From NCBI RefSeq assembly GCF_900112815.1, contig NZ_FOND01000014.1, forward strand, positions 1-64,000: 64,000 nucleotides of DNA, written 5' to 3'. A model generated the notes under the pieces. That model saw nothing but the letters and a program-made list of their open reading frames with translations, searched no databases and was not told the DNA's origin. Position 1 is the first letter of the stretch. Each line of letters begins with the position of its first letter. This DNA comes from Blastococcus tunisiensis. GTDB lineage: Bacteria; Actinomycetota; Actinomycetes; Mycobacteriales; Geodermatophilaceae. Position numbers and translations under genes: made by a program. Of the stretch, positions 47,999 to 59,514 are shown one piece after another.

Positions 47999-49777
47999 AT
48001 GAGTCTGGGTCCCGACGAGATCCGCGCGCGGCGTGAACGAGACGTCGCGGCACTGCTCAGCCAGATCTCCTACCTCGAGGAAGAGATCGGTCTGCTGCGC
48101 CGGAAGGTGGCCGACAGCCCCCGGCAGGTGCGGCTGCTGGAGGAGCGCATCGCCGAGGCGGAGGGCCGCGCGGCGTTCCTCTCCGAGCGCAACGACAAGC
48201 TCGCCGGCACGCTCCGCGACGCCCGCGAGCAGCTCGTCTCGCTCAAGGAGGAGGTCGACCGGCTGGGCCAGCCCCCGTCCGGCTACGGCGTCTTCCTGAC
48301 GCGGTACGACGACGACACGGTGGACGTGTTCACCGGGGGCCGGAAGCTGCGGGTGTCCGTCTCGCCCAATGTCGAGGTGGAGACCCTGCGGCCCGGCCAG
48401 GAGGTCATGCTCAACGAGGCGCTCAACGTCGTCGAGGCCAAGGACTTCGAGCGGTCCGGCGACGTCGTGATGCTCAAGGAGCTGCTGGAGCCCGTCGACG
48501 GGGTGACCCCGCGCGCGCTGGTCATCGGCCACACCGACGAGGAGCGGGTGGTGTTCCTCGCCGACTCGCTGACCGGCCAGCCGCTGCGCAGCGGCGACTC
48601 CCTGCTGCTGGAGTCCCGCTCGGGCTACGTCTACGAGCGGATCCCGAAGAGCGAGGTCGAGGAGCTCGTCCTCGAAGAGGTCCCCGACATCGACTACTCC
48701 GACATCGGTGGGCTGGCGCGGCAGATCGAGCAGATCCGCGACGCGGTGGAGCTGCCGTTCCTGCACGCCGACCTGTTCCGCACCTACGAGCTGCGGCCGC
48801 CGAAGGGGATCCTGCTGTACGGCCCGCCCGGCTGCGGGAAGACGCTGATCGCCAAGGCCGTCGCCAACTCGCTGGCCAAGAAGGTCGCCGCGGCCAAGGG
48901 CGGTGGCGACGCGAGCCAGGGGAAGTCCTACTTCCTCAACATCAAGGGCCCGGAGCTGCTCAACAAGTACGTGGGGGAGACCGAGCGGCACATCCGGTTG
49001 GTGTTCCAGCGAGCGCGGGAGAAGGCCAGCGAGGGCACGCCGGTCATCGTCTTCTTCGACGAGATGGACTCGATCTTCCGCACCCGCGGGTCGGGGGTGT
49101 CCTCCGACGTCGAGTCCACGATCGTGCCGCAGCTGCTCAGCGAGATCGACGGCGTCGAGGGCCTGGAGAACGTCATCGTCATCGGCGCCTCCAACCGCGA
49201 GGACATGATCGACCCGGCGATCCTGCGGCCCGGCCGGCTCGACGTGAAGATCAAGATCGAGCGTCCGGACGCCGAGGCCGCGCGGGACATCTTCAGCAAG
49301 TACCTGACGACGTCGCTGCCGATCAACCCCGACGACCTGGCCGAGCACGGCGGCAGCCGTGAGGCGACGATCGCCGGGATGATCCAGCGCACCGTCGAGC
49401 GGATGTACACCGAGAGCGAGGAGAACCGCTTCCTCGAGGTCACCTACGCCAACGGTGACAAGGAGGTCCTGTACTTCAAGGACTTCAACTCCGGCGCCAT
49501 GCTGCAGAACATCGTCGACCGGGCCAAGAAGATGGCGATCAAGGAGCACCTGGAGACCGGCACCTCGGGTCTGCGGGTCAGCCACCTGATGGCCGCCTGC
49601 CTCGACGAGTTCAAGGAGAACGAGGACCTGCCGAACACGACCAACCCCGACGACTGGGCGCGGATCTCCGGCAAGAAGGGCGAGCGGATCGTCTACATCC
49701 GCACGCTCATCAGCGGCAAGGGCAACGAGTCCGGACGCGCCATCGACACCGCCACGAACACCGGCCAGTACCTGTAG
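47999..49777 (+). CDS. mpa: Proteasome-associated ATPase Mpa/ARC
   Basis: A hexameric AAA+ unfoldase that binds Pup and feeds pupylated proteins into the 20S core. The 592 residues comprise an N-terminal coiled coil (about 1-85, [19 protein letters not shown]), OB-fold interdomains (about 90-235), the AAA domain with Walker A GPPGCGKT (275-282), Walker [11 protein letters not shown] (about 350), and the C-terminal GQYL, whose Tyr-Leu end docks on the proteasome. All motifs are intact. ATG 47999 follows GGAGGTG. A plausible -10 element, TATAGAT, lies at 47953. A terminator follows. Confidence 0.96.
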   Translation: MSLGPDEIRARRERDVAALLSQISYLEEEIGLLRRKVADSPRQVRLLEERIAEAEGRAAFLSERNDKLAGTLRDAREQLVSLKEEVDRLGQPPSGYGVFLTRYDDDTVDVFTGGRKLRVSVSPNVEVETLRPGQEVMLNEALNVVEAKDFERSGDVVMLKELLEPVDGVTPRALVIGHTDEERVVFLADSLTGQPLRSGDSLLLESRSGYVYERIPKSEVEELVLEEVPDIDYSDIGGLARQIEQIRDAVELPFLHADLFRTYELRPPKGILLYGPPGCGKTLIAKAVANSLAKKVAAAKGGGDASQGKSYFLNIKGPELLNKYVGETERHIRLVFQRAREKASEGTPVIVFFDEMDSIFRTRGSGVSSDVESTIVPQLLSEIDGVEGLENVIVIGASNREDMIDPAILRPGRLDVKIKIERPDAEAARDIFSKYLTTSLPINPDDLAEHGGSREATIAGMIQRTVERMYTESEENRFLEVTYANGDKEVLYFKDFNSGAMLQNIVDRAKKMAIKEHLETGTSGLRVSHLMAACLDEFKENEDLPNTTNPDDWARISGKKGERIVYIRTLISGKGNESGRAIDTATNTGQYL

Positions 49778-49819
49778 GCCCCTCCGCCCCACCGGCCGAG
49801 GCCGGATTCCCGGACGACG

Positions 49820-49860
49820 CGGAACGGCCCGGCCACCGACGAGGTAGCCGGGCCGTTCCG
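49820..49860. terminator. Terminator between mpa and the rpf-like gene
   Basis: A perfect 14-base stem (49820-49833 with 49847-49860, core GGAACGGCCCGGC) lies between the convergent mpa and rpf-like genes, ending 14 bases before the latter's stop codon. Confidence 0.75.
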
Positions 49861-49874
49861 CGTGCCGGAGCGGG

Positions 49875-52295
<2,421 letters not shown>

Positions 52296-52325
52296 GCCGC
52301 CGCCCGCCACTCGTCGGGCGGCGGC
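52296..52325 (+). terminator. Terminator after dop
   Basis: A perfect 11-base stem, GCCGCCGCCCG (52296-52306) with CGGGCGGCGGC (52315-52325), begins directly after the dop stop. The following gene is on the other strand. Confidence 0.7.
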
Positions 52326-52343
52326 CCAGGCCGTGAATGGGCG

Positions 52344-53138
52344 TCAGTTGCCGCTGTCGCTGCTGCCCACGCCCTGGATGCTGCGGGCGAGGTCCCAGCG
52401 CTGCGCCGTGTTGCGCAGCCAGTCGGCCCACTTCTCGACGTCGTCGCCGTACTCGCCGTCGACGGCGTCCTCGATGATCTGCCGGACGTCGGCGCGCGCC
52501 TCCTCGGGCTCCTGACCGAACACCCCCTGGATGTCCCGGCGCAGGTCCTGGGGCAGGGACGCGATCAGGCCGCCGAGCCGCTCGCTCCAGCGCTCGGCCT
52601 CGTCGCCGTAATCACCACCGACAGCGTTCTGCACGATCTCCTGCAGCCGCTGGGTCCGCTCGCCGGCCGGGAGGTCCTGCAGGCCCTCGAGGTCCTCGCG
52701 GAGGTCGTCGGGCAGCCAGTCGCCGGCGTCCACCTGGGGGAGGTCGCCGAAGGCGTCCTCGGCCTGCTCCCGGGCCTCGGCCGCTGCGTCGCCGGCGTCC
52801 TCCGCCGCCTGCTCGGCCTGCTCGCGGGCGTCCTCCACGGCCTGCTCGGCCTGTTCCCGCGTGTCCTCCAGCGCTTCCTCGGCCTCCTCGACCGCCTGCT
52901 GGGCCTCGTCCTCGCCCTCGTTGGCGGCATCCTCGGCCTGTTCGCGCGCGTCGTCGAGAGCCTGCTCCGCCTCGTCGATCGCCTGCTGGGCCTCTTCCTG
53001 GACCGCCTCCACCGCCTGCTCGGCGTCGTCCATCGGAGCGGCGGACGCCGCCGGCCCGGCGAACACCGCGGCGGCGGTCAGGGCTGCGGCTCCCGCACTG
53101 GCCAGGGCATGTCGTCGTCCTCGTGCTCGCAGTGTCAC
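52344..53138 (-). CDS. Secreted acidic coiled-coil protein of unknown function
   Basis: A 264-residue protein that I cannot place in a family. Residues 1-33 form a signal peptide (RARGRRHALASAGAAALTAAAV, cut near SAA-APM). Residues about 36-135 are a long Ala/Glu/Gln/Asp-rich coiled coil built of near-repeats such as DDAREQAEDA, EDTREQAEQA and EDAREQAEQA. Residues about 140-264 form an acidic helical domain with two similar halves (DLPAGERTQRLQEIVQNAVGG and EEARADVRQIIEDAVDG, then YGDEAERWSERL and YGDDVEKWADWL). GTG 53138 follows GAGGGAGAC. It sits between dop and pup but is antisense and exported, so it is probably unrelated to the proteasome. Confidence 0.75.
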   Translation of the reverse strand: MTLRARGRRHALASAGAAALTAAAVFAGPAASAAPMDDAEQAVEAVQEEAQQAIDEAEQALDDAREQAEDAANEGEDEAQQAVEEAEEALEDTREQAEQAVEDAREQAEQAAEDAGDAAAEAREQAEDAFGDLPQVDAGDWLPDDLREDLEGLQDLPAGERTQRLQEIVQNAVGGDYGDEAERWSERLGGLIASLPQDLRRDIQGVFGQEPEEARADVRQIIEDAVDGEYGDDVEKWADWLRNTAQRWDLARSIQGVGSSDSGN

Positions 53139-53457
53139 GGTCTGTCTCCCTCAGGTGTGGCTCGTGGCTGCTGCAGCCGTCCTGCCCCTGTCGGGCTCCG
53201 CGGCCGGGAACCTGTCTGGCACGTTCCTGCCCTGGGGTGTTCCCACCGCGGGGCCGGTCCACGAGTGCTTGGCCATGACAGGCAGGTGACACTCCTGCGA
53301 CGGTTCTCCGACAGTCCTCGCGCCGGCGCATGCCCGCGGTCCAGCCCGGTCGCGCGGAGGGGGGAACGGTGGCCACGGACCGGGTCGGCACCGCCCCACT
53401 GTCGGCACCGACGAGTACTTTCTGGCTCAGCAGCAGTTCCGATCACCGGAGGGCAGC
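53139..53457. other. Divergent region between the secreted coiled-coil gene and pup
   Basis: About 320 bases that must hold the promoters of the pup operon and of the secreted-protein gene. No known operator or riboswitch was recognised. Short GGCAGGTGACACTCCTGCG-like inverted pairing occurs near 53280-53300. Confidence 0.4.
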
Positions 53458-53667
53458 ATGGGCACCAGGGACACCGGCGGGCAGCAGAAGGCGACGCGGT
53501 CGCGCGAGGAGACCGACGAGGTCGAGGCCTCGGTCGACACCGAGGCCGCCGAACGTCACAAGGAAATGACCGAGGACGTCGATTCTCTTCTGGATGAAAT
53601 TGACGAGGTCCTCGAGGAAAATAGCGAGGAATTCGTTAGGCAATATGTACAAAAAGGGGGCCAGTAG
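53458..53667 (+). CDS. pup: Prokaryotic ubiquitin-like protein Pup
   Basis: A 69-residue intrinsically disordered tag. The C-terminal half, EDVDSLLDEIDEVLEENSEEFVRQYVQKGGQ-type region (residues 39-69), contains the helix that binds the Mpa coiled coil, and it ends Gly-Gly-Gln. The final Gln must be deamidated by Dop before PafA can ligate it to substrate lysines. The start ATG 53458 follows GGAGGGC. The last third of the gene has unusually AT-rich codons for this genome. It is followed by the endonuclease-VII-type gene. Confidence 0.95.
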   Translation: MGTRDTGGQQKATRSREETDEVEASVDTEAAERHKEMTEDVDSLLDEIDEVLEENSEEFVRQYVQKGGQ

Positions 53668-53701
53668 ACGGCCTGGTTCCGTAACTATTTGGCACGCGGA
53701 G

Positions 53702-54463
53702 ATGGAGTCGGATAAATTCTGCCCCGATTGCGGCGCTACTCGACCGGTATCGGAGTTCACCCGGGACAAGCGTCGTCGGGACGGGCTGGCTTTCTACTGC
53801 CGCTCACACGCGCGTCAGCGGGTGAGGGAGTCGAAGCTGCGGCGCCTCGGACCGCCGCAGTCGCGGCACAAGCTCGACCGCGTGGTCGCCGAAGGATCCA
53901 AGTGGTGCCCTGATTGCGACACGATAAAGCCTCTCGCCGAATTCCCGACCGCCAGGAGCAACAGGTCCGGACGCCATACGTACTGCAAGCCGTGCCACAA
54001 CGCTCGTGGTCGAGCGACTCTCGAAAAGGTCGGCGGGGCGCGCACGTATCACTTGAAGCGCCGCTACGGGATCACTGCGGCGGACGCCGACCATATGCTC
54101 CGCGACCAGGACGGCCTGTGCGCGATCTGCCGGGTGGCCCCTGCTGTGCACGTCGACCACGACCACGAGACGGGTGCCGTCCGGGCGCTGCTGTGCTTCA
54201 ACTGCAACGGCGGGCTGGGCCAGTTCAGGGACGATCCGGACGTGCTGCGGGCAGCGGCCGATTACGTCGCCTTCCACACCCTGAGCCAGCGGGTGGTGGC
54301 GCTGGCGGCGGCCGCCGGTCTCGGCCCCGTCCGCACCGTGCGGCTGGGGGAGCCGCCGGTAGGGTCGCACCGACGCCCAGGAGCCCGCGGCACCAGCACG
54401 CGGGGCATCGGGCGGAGCAGCGGTGCACGCCGGCGTGAGCAGGCGGGAGAGGCGGATGGGTGA
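53702..54463 (+). CDS. Endonuclease-VII-type HNH protein in the proteasome operon
   Basis: A 253-residue protein. The first part (about 1-110) has two similar zinc-binding segments ([19 protein letters not shown] and [19 protein letters not shown], each followed by CxxH or CxxC partners). Residues about 125-200 match recombination endonuclease [40 protein letters not shown] with the catalytic His and Asp, and [19 protein letters not shown]. The C-terminal 50 residues are basic and Gly/Arg-rich. ATG 53702 follows GCGGAG. Its stop overlaps the prcB GTG as GTGA, so it is coupled to prcB. The role in this operon is unknown. Confidence 0.85.
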   Translation: MESDKFCPDCGATRPVSEFTRDKRRRDGLAFYCRSHARQRVRESKLRRLGPPQSRHKLDRVVAEGSKWCPDCDTIKPLAEFPTARSNRSGRHTYCKPCHNARGRATLEKVGGARTYHLKRRYGITAADADHMLRDQDGLCAICRVAPAVHVDHDHETGAVRALLCFNCNGGLGQFRDDPDVLRAAADYVAFHTLSQRVVALAAAAGLGPVRTVRLGEPPVGSHRRPGARGTSTRGIGRSSGARRREQAGEADG

Positions 54464-55317
54464 TCGAGTCGTCAGCTGGCCGGAGCGGGTTCCCGCCCGC
54501 CTACCTGGACCGGGTGGGCTCCTCGTTCACCGAGTTCCTCTCCACCGCGGCACCTGACCTCCTGCCCGGCCGCCGTCCCGTCCCGACCATGCCCGTGGGA
54601 GACCTCGCGCCGCACGGCACGACCATCGTCGCCGTCACCTACTCCGGCGGCGTCCTCATGGGCGGCGACCGGCGCGCCACCATGGGCAACCTGATCTCCT
54701 CCCGCGACATCGAGAAGGTCTACCCGGCCGACTCCTACAGCGTCATCGGCATCGCCGGCGCGGCGGGCATCGCCATCGAGATGGTGAAGCTCTACCAGGT
54801 CGAGCTGGAGCACTACGAGAAGATCGAGGGGCTCACGATGAGCCTCGACGGCAAGGCCAACCGCCTCGCGCAGATGATCCGGGGCAACCTGGGCGCCGCG
54901 TTGCAGGGCCTGGCCGTGGTCCCGCTGTTCGCCGGTTTCGACCTCGACGCCGCCGCGGGCACGGCCCCGGGCCGGATCTTCAGCTACGACGTCACCGGCG
55001 GGAACTACGAGGAGCGCGGCTACGCCGCCGTGGGCTCCGGCTCGCTGTTCGCCAAGAACTCGCTGAAGAAGACCTGGCGCAGCGGCCTGCCGGCCGACAC
55101 CGCCACCCGCACCATCGTCGAGGCGCTGTACGACGCCGCGGACGACGACTCGGCCACCGGCGGCCCCGACCCGGTCCGCCGGCTCTACCCGATCGTCTAC
55201 CGCGTCGACGCCGAGGGCGCCGTCCGGCTCACCGACGCCGAGATCGCCGCCGTCGCCGACACGATCGTCACCGAGCGCGCCGAGGCCGACCGCCGCAACG
55301 TGGACCGGGAGGCCTGA
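54460..55317 (+). CDS. prcB: 20S proteasome beta subunit
   Basis: The catalytic beta subunit. The 285 residues carry a 53-residue propeptide that ends PHG, then the mature N-terminal nucleophile Thr54 ([19 protein letters not shown]). The catalytic Asp/Arg region is in GGDRRATMG and the Lys is in [11 protein letters not shown]. Length and segment order match actinobacterial PrcB. The GTG start overlaps the upstream endonuclease-type stop. It is three bases from prcA, so the two form an operon. Confidence 0.95.
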   Translation: MIESSAGRSGFPPAYLDRVGSSFTEFLSTAAPDLLPGRRPVPTMPVGDLAPHGTTIVAVTYSGGVLMGGDRRATMGNLISSRDIEKVYPADSYSVIGIAGAAGIAIEMVKLYQVELEHYEKIEGLTMSLDGKANRLAQMIRGNLGAALQGLAVVPLFAGFDLDAAAGTAPGRIFSYDVTGGNYEERGYAAVGSGSLFAKNSLKKTWRSGLPADTATRTIVEALYDAADDDSATGGPDPVRRLYPIVYRVDAEGAVRLTDAEIAAVADTIVTERAEADRRNVDREA

Positions 55318-55320
55318 GCC

Positions 55321-56172
55321 ATGACGATGCCGTACTACGCCTCGCCCGAGCAGCTCATGCGGGACCGCTCGGAGTACGCCCGCAAGGGCATCTCCCGCGG
55401 TCGCAGCGTCGCCGTCCTCACCTATGCCGACGGTGTCCTCTTCATCGCCGAGAACCCCAGCTCCACGCTGCACAAGGTCGGCGAGCTCTACGACCGCATC
55501 GGCTTCGCGGCGGTCGGCCGCTACAGCGAGTTCGAGAGCCTGCGCGTCGCCGGCGTGCGGCTGGCCGACGTCCGCGGCTACTCCTACAACCGCCGCGACG
55601 TCACCGGCCGGGTGATCGCCAACGCCTACGCCCAGACCCTCGGCGAGATCTTCACCCAGCAGACCAAGCCGTTCGAGGTCGAGCTGTGCGTCGCCGAGGT
55701 GGGCGACCGCCCCGAGACCGACCAGCTGTACCGGCTCACCTTCGACGGGTCGATCGTCGACGAACCGGACTTCGTCGTCATGGGCGGGCAGGCCGAGACC
55801 GTCACCGGCCACCTGCGCGAGCACTTCCACGCCGCGTTGGGGCTGTCCGACGCCCTCGAGGTCGGCGTCCGCGCCCTGTCCGCCGTCAGCCCCGTCACGG
55901 CGGGGGCCACCGACGGCGGGCCCACCCGGCTGACCGGCGCCCAGCTCGAGGTGGCCGTCCTGGACCGCCGCCGGCCGAAGCGGGCGTTCCGCCGGATCAC
56001 CGGATCGGCGCTGCGCACGCTGCTCGGCGACGACCCGACGCCCGACGCGACCGCGGACGCACCACCCACGTCGGCGCACGCGCCCAGCGCTCCCGAGCCC
56101 GGCACCCCTGCAGGACTCGGCGACCCGGCCAACCCCGACAACGCCGGGGGCCCGACGACGACGGAGGACTGA
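55321..56172 (+). CDS. prcA: 20S proteasome alpha subunit
   Basis: The alpha subunit forms the outer rings and the gated entry of the core particle. It begins [30 protein letters not shown], the usual gate and helix H0 region, and continues with [15 protein letters not shown] and [19 protein letters not shown]. After about residue 225 there is a Thr/Pro/Ala/Asp-rich disordered tail (to 283) that is variable among species. ATG start, three bases after prcB. The next gene begins two bases after its stop. Confidence 0.95.
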   Translation: MTMPYYASPEQLMRDRSEYARKGISRGRSVAVLTYADGVLFIAENPSSTLHKVGELYDRIGFAAVGRYSEFESLRVAGVRLADVRGYSYNRRDVTGRVIANAYAQTLGEIFTQQTKPFEVELCVAEVGDRPETDQLYRLTFDGSIVDEPDFVVMGGQAETVTGHLREHFHAALGLSDALEVGVRALSAVSPVTAGATDGGPTRLTGAQLEVAVLDRRRPKRAFRRITGSALRTLLGDDPTPDATADAPPTSAHAPSAPEPGTPAGLGDPANPDNAGGPTTTED

Positions 56173-56173
56173 G

Positions 56174-56524
56174 ATGCCGGACTACCGCGTCAACGACGAC
56201 GCCGTGCAGCAGGCCCGGAAGCTGATCGACGACGGCAAGGTCGACGTCGACACCGAGTGGTCCGACGCCGCACCGTCCGCGGACGACGGCAACGCCGAGA
56301 TCGAGGCGCACGGCTACGCGGGCTACGGCGCCTGGCACCTGGCCGTCGACCCCGACGCGTCGGAGGACACCAAGGGCCGGTACAAGTTCCCGTACGGCGA
56401 CTTCAGGAGGGTCAACCGGGCCGCCCTCATCCACGGCAAGCAGCGCGCGGCGCAGAACGACCACGACGCGATCGAGAAGGCGTTCGACGACCTGCTGCAG
56501 CGACTGGACGAGAAGCACTCGTAG
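56174..56524 (+). CDS. Conserved small protein between prcA and pafA
   Basis: A 116-residue acidic cytoplasmic protein, not recognised as a named family. Seen segments are MPDYRVNDDAVQQARKLIDDG, AHGYAGYGAWHLAVDPDA, and KFPYGDFRRVNRAALIHGKQRAAQNDHDAIEKAF. The last looks highly constrained and helical. No cysteine, membrane segment or signal peptide is present. ATG 56174 is one base after the prcA stop, so it is surely co-translated with the core subunits; pafA starts 80 bases later. A helper or substrate-linked role is a guess from position. Confidence 0.8.
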   Translation: MPDYRVNDDAVQQARKLIDDGKVDVDTEWSDAAPSADDGNAEIEAHGYAGYGAWHLAVDPDASEDTKGRYKFPYGDFRRVNRAALIHGKQRAAQNDHDAIEKAFDDLLQRLDEKHS

Positions 56525-56603
56525 TCGCGTCGTCCACCGGCTCGTGAGCGTTCCTGTGGCACGGGACACGCCCTCTGTCGCTCCCGGCGCCTAGGCTCGG
56601 ATC

Positions 56604-57962
56604 GTGGACCGACGGATCTTCGGGATCGAGACCGAGTACGGCGTCACGTGCACCTTCAAGGGGCAGCGGAGGCTGTCCCCGGACGAGGTCGCCCGCTACC
56701 TGTTCCGGCGGGTCGTGTCGTGGGGGCGCAGCTCCAACGTGTTCCTGCGCAACGGCTCCCGGCTCTACCTCGACGTCGGCAGCCACCCCGAGTACGCCAC
56801 CGCCGAGTGCGACGACCTCACCGAGCTCGTCGTCCACGACAAGGCGGGGGAGCGGATCCTCGAGGGGCTCCTGGTGGACGCAGAGCAGCGGCTGGCCGAA
56901 GAGGGCGTCACCGGCGACATCTACCTGTTCAAGAACAACACCGACTCCGCCGGCAACAGCTACGGCTGCCACGAGAACTACCTGGTGGGCCGGCACGGGG
57001 AGTTCAGCCGGCTGGCCGACGTCCTCATCCCGTTCCTGGTCAGCCGGCAGCTCGTCGTCGGCGCCGGCAAGGTGCTGCAGACCCCCAGGGGCGCCATCTA
57101 CTGCGTCAGCCAGCGGGCCGAGCACATCTGGGAGGGCGTCTCCAGCGCGACCACCCGTTCCCGGCCGATCATCAACACCCGGGACGAGCCGCACGCCGAC
57201 GCCGAGCGCTACCGCCGGCTGCACGTGATCGTGGGCGACTCGAACATGAGCGAGACCACGACGCTGCTCAAGGTCACCATGACCGATCTGGTGCTGCGGA
57301 TGATCGAGGCGGGCACCCCGATCAAGGACATGACGCTGGAGAACCCGATCCGGGCGATCCGCGAGATCAGCCACGACATGACCGGCCGGCGCAAGGTCCG
57401 TCTCGCCAACGGCAAGGAGATGTCGGCGCTGGAGATCCAGTCCGAGTACCACTCCCGCGCCATGGAGTTCGTCGACCGCGAGGGCTGCAGCCCCGAGCAC
57501 CGGCAGATGCTGGAGCTGTGGGGGCGGGTGCTCAAGGCCGTCGACAGCGAGGACCTCTCCCTGATCGACCGCGAGATCGACTGGGCGATCAAGTACAGCC
57601 TGCTCGAGCGCTACCGCGCCAAGCGCGACCTGCCGCTGAGCTCCCCGCGGATCGCCCAGATGGACCTCGCCTACCACGACATCAGCCGCCGCCGCGGGCT
57701 GTACTACCTGCTGGAGCGGGCCGGCCAGGTCGAGCGCGTCACCCACGAACCGCGCATCTTCGAGGCCAAGAACGTGCCGCCGCAGACCACCCGGGCGCGG
57801 CTGCGCGGCGAGTTCATCCGCAAGGCCCAGGAGAAGCGGCGCGACTTCACCGTCGACTGGGTGCACCTCAAGCTCAACGACCAGGCCCAGCGCACGGTGC
57901 TGTGCAAGGACCCGTTCAAGTCCGTCGACGAGCGGGTCGAGAAGCTCATCGCCAGCATGTGA
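56604..57962 (+). CDS. pafA: Pup-protein ligase PafA
   Basis: PafA couples the deamidated C-terminal Glu of Pup to substrate lysines using ATP. The 452 residues begin [18 protein letters not shown], which holds the metal-binding glutamates. They continue with [38 protein letters not shown] and [21 protein letters not shown]. It lacks the Dop-loop insertion and ends [20 protein letters not shown]. Intact and of normal length. GTG start. Its stop lies three bases from that of the convergent monooxygenase gene. Confidence 0.96.
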   Translation: MDRRIFGIETEYGVTCTFKGQRRLSPDEVARYLFRRVVSWGRSSNVFLRNGSRLYLDVGSHPEYATAECDDLTELVVHDKAGERILEGLLVDAEQRLAEEGVTGDIYLFKNNTDSAGNSYGCHENYLVGRHGEFSRLADVLIPFLVSRQLVVGAGKVLQTPRGAIYCVSQRAEHIWEGVSSATTRSRPIINTRDEPHADAERYRRLHVIVGDSNMSETTTLLKVTMTDLVLRMIEAGTPIKDMTLENPIRAIREISHDMTGRRKVRLANGKEMSALEIQSEYHSRAMEFVDREGCSPEHRQMLELWGRVLKAVDSEDLSLIDREIDWAIKYSLLERYRAKRDLPLSSPRIAQMDLAYHDISRRRGLYYLLERAGQVERVTHEPRIFEAKNVPPQTTRARLRGEFIRKAQEKRRDFTVDWVHLKLNDQAQRTVLCKDPFKSVDERVEKLIASM

Positions 57963-57965
57963 CTT

Positions 57966-58259
57966 CTACGGCGCCTCGACCGAGGCGATCCGGTATCTCC
58001 GGACCTCGGCGGACAGCACGTCGGGGAGGTCGGGCTCCGGGGCGTCCGGGTCGCCGGACGCCCGGAAGCGCTCGAGGTCCGCGTCGGACTCCCAGCGCTC
58101 GTAGACGGTGATCCGCTCGGCATCGAGCACATCGGCGGCCTGCACGAAATCCAGGCAGCCCGGTGCCCGTCGCGCCTGCCCGGTCACCTCGGCGACCCCG
58201 GCCAGGTAGCGGTCGCGGTCGTGCTCGGCGACCCGCAGCCACCCCGCGACGATGATCAC
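57966..58259 (-). CDS. Antibiotic biosynthesis monooxygenase-like protein (ABM/quinol monooxygenase)
   Basis: A 97-residue dimeric ferredoxin-like fold protein. It reads MIIVAGWLRVAEHDRDRYLAG, then RRAPGCLDFVQAADVLDAERITVYERWESDADLERFRAS, the core ABM pattern (GCL, Y-ERW). Members act as cofactor-free monooxygenases or quinol oxidases. The substrate is unknown. The ATG overlaps the upstream DUF3866 stop as ATGA, so the two are coupled. It is convergent with pafA at only three bases. Confidence 0.82.
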   Translation of the reverse strand: MIIVAGWLRVAEHDRDRYLAGVAEVTGQARRAPGCLDFVQAADVLDAERITVYERWESDADLERFRASGDPDAPEPDLPDVLSAEVRRYRIASVEAP

Positions 58260-59392
58260 GGGGCCGGCTCGGCCTCGACCTCGGCGCCGGGCACCGGCAC
58301 CCGGAGGGCCGCGTACCGGCCGGCGGCGGCCGCCGCCAGGAAGTACGCCCGCTCCTCGGGATACCCGCGGCCCATCGTGCGCAGCGGGACGGGGGAGAGG
58401 ACGAGGGCGTCGTCCAGCCCGTCGGTGTCCACCCAGACGACGGGGTTGCGGGCCGGCTGGCCGGCCAGGTCCTCGTCGACCTGACCACCGAGCTCGGAGG
58501 ACAGCCCGCGCGGGGCGATGAGCGTGACGCCGCCCAGCGCCACCCGGCCGAAGGCGGTGAGGGAGTGGTGGGAGACGCCGCGGTGCCGGGTGCGCGGATC
58601 GGCGTCGGAGATCCGCAGCGCGCCGACCGGTTCACCGCCCAGCACGGTGACCGCGTTGCAGGCCTCCCCGGCGGCCACCCCGGAGAAGCCCCACGGCGTC
58701 CCGGTGCCGAGGTTGCCCGGCCCCTGGGTGACGATCGCCAGGTCCGCGCCCAGCACGTGCCGCGCGGCCAGCAGACCGGTGTGCACGGTGACCGCCTCCA
58801 GGTCGCCGCCGTACGCCTGGCCGACGGTCACCACACCGGCCAGGGACTTCGCCAGCGCGTCGAGCGTCCGCGAGAAGGCGGCCGGCAGCGCCCCGCCGTC
58901 GGTCATCACGTAGGCGACCTTGAGGTCGGGGTCGGTGGCGAGCATCCCGATGAGGATGGCCGGCAGCGCCGAGTGCAGGTCGGCGACGACCACCGGCATG
59001 CCGCCCAGGTCGTCGACCTCGGCGAGCAGCGCGTGGTGCTCGGTCTCCTGCTCGTCCACCCCGCTCACCGTCACCTGCAGCGGCGTGTAGCGGGCCTTCA
59101 CCAGGTGTCCCGGCCCCTCCGGGTCGGGTGGCAGCCGGTCGGGCACCGCGACGACCATCGCGAAGCCCCCGGTGCCCAGCCCCTGGGCGAGTGCCGTCGT
59201 GTTGAGCAGCACCTCGTCCCCGACCTCGGGGATGCCCACGAGCGAGGGGTAGGCGAGCGCGGGCAGGGCACCCTCGTCGGGCACCTCGACGGTGAGCTGC
59301 AGGGTGTCACGGCCCCGGCGTCCGGTCTCCGTCACCTGCCCGCGTCGCCAGCGGATGCGCGAGGGCGGGGGAGGGGAGGAGGAGAAGGGCAT
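58256..59392 (-). CDS. DUF3866 family protein
   Basis: A 378-residue conserved protein of unknown function. Family segments seen are LTVEVPDEGALPALAYPSLVG, VGDEVLLNTTALAQGLGTGGFAMVV, MPVVVADLHSALPAILI, AYVMTDGGALPAAFSRTL, ADLAIVTQGPGNLGTGTPWGFSG and HRGVSHHSLTAFGRVALGG. It is probably cytoplasmic and enzymatic given the Gly-rich loops and conserved HH. ATG 59392 has AGGAGGAG upstream. It is divergent from pafB and coupled to the monooxygenase gene. Confidence 0.85.
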   Translation of the reverse strand: MPFSSSPPPPSRIRWRRGQVTETGRRGRDTLQLTVEVPDEGALPALAYPSLVGIPEVGDEVLLNTTALAQGLGTGGFAMVVAVPDRLPPDPEGPGHLVKARYTPLQVTVSGVDEQETEHHALLAEVDDLGGMPVVVADLHSALPAILIGMLATDPDLKVAYVMTDGGALPAAFSRTLDALAKSLAGVVTVGQAYGGDLEAVTVHTGLLAARHVLGADLAIVTQGPGNLGTGTPWGFSGVAAGEACNAVTVLGGEPVGALRISDADPRTRHRGVSHHSLTAFGRVALGGVTLIAPRGLSSELGGQVDEDLAGQPARNPVVWVDTDGLDDALVLSPVPLRTMGRGYPEERAYFLAAAAAGRYAALRVPVPGAEVEAEPAP

Positions 59393-59514
59393 GCAGGCAG
59401 CGTAAGGACCCCGGTGCCCCCCGGCCTCGCAGGCTCGGCGCAGGCCCCTGCACCGGGGGCCGGACAGACGGACGCCCGCGGAGCACACGACGCAGGGCTG
59501 ACTAGCCTGGGCGC

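Noticed and set aside
53702-54463. Endonuclease-VII-type gene as a prophage remnant
   Set aside because: It is intact, in frame with the operon and coupled to prcB, with no other phage genes nearby.
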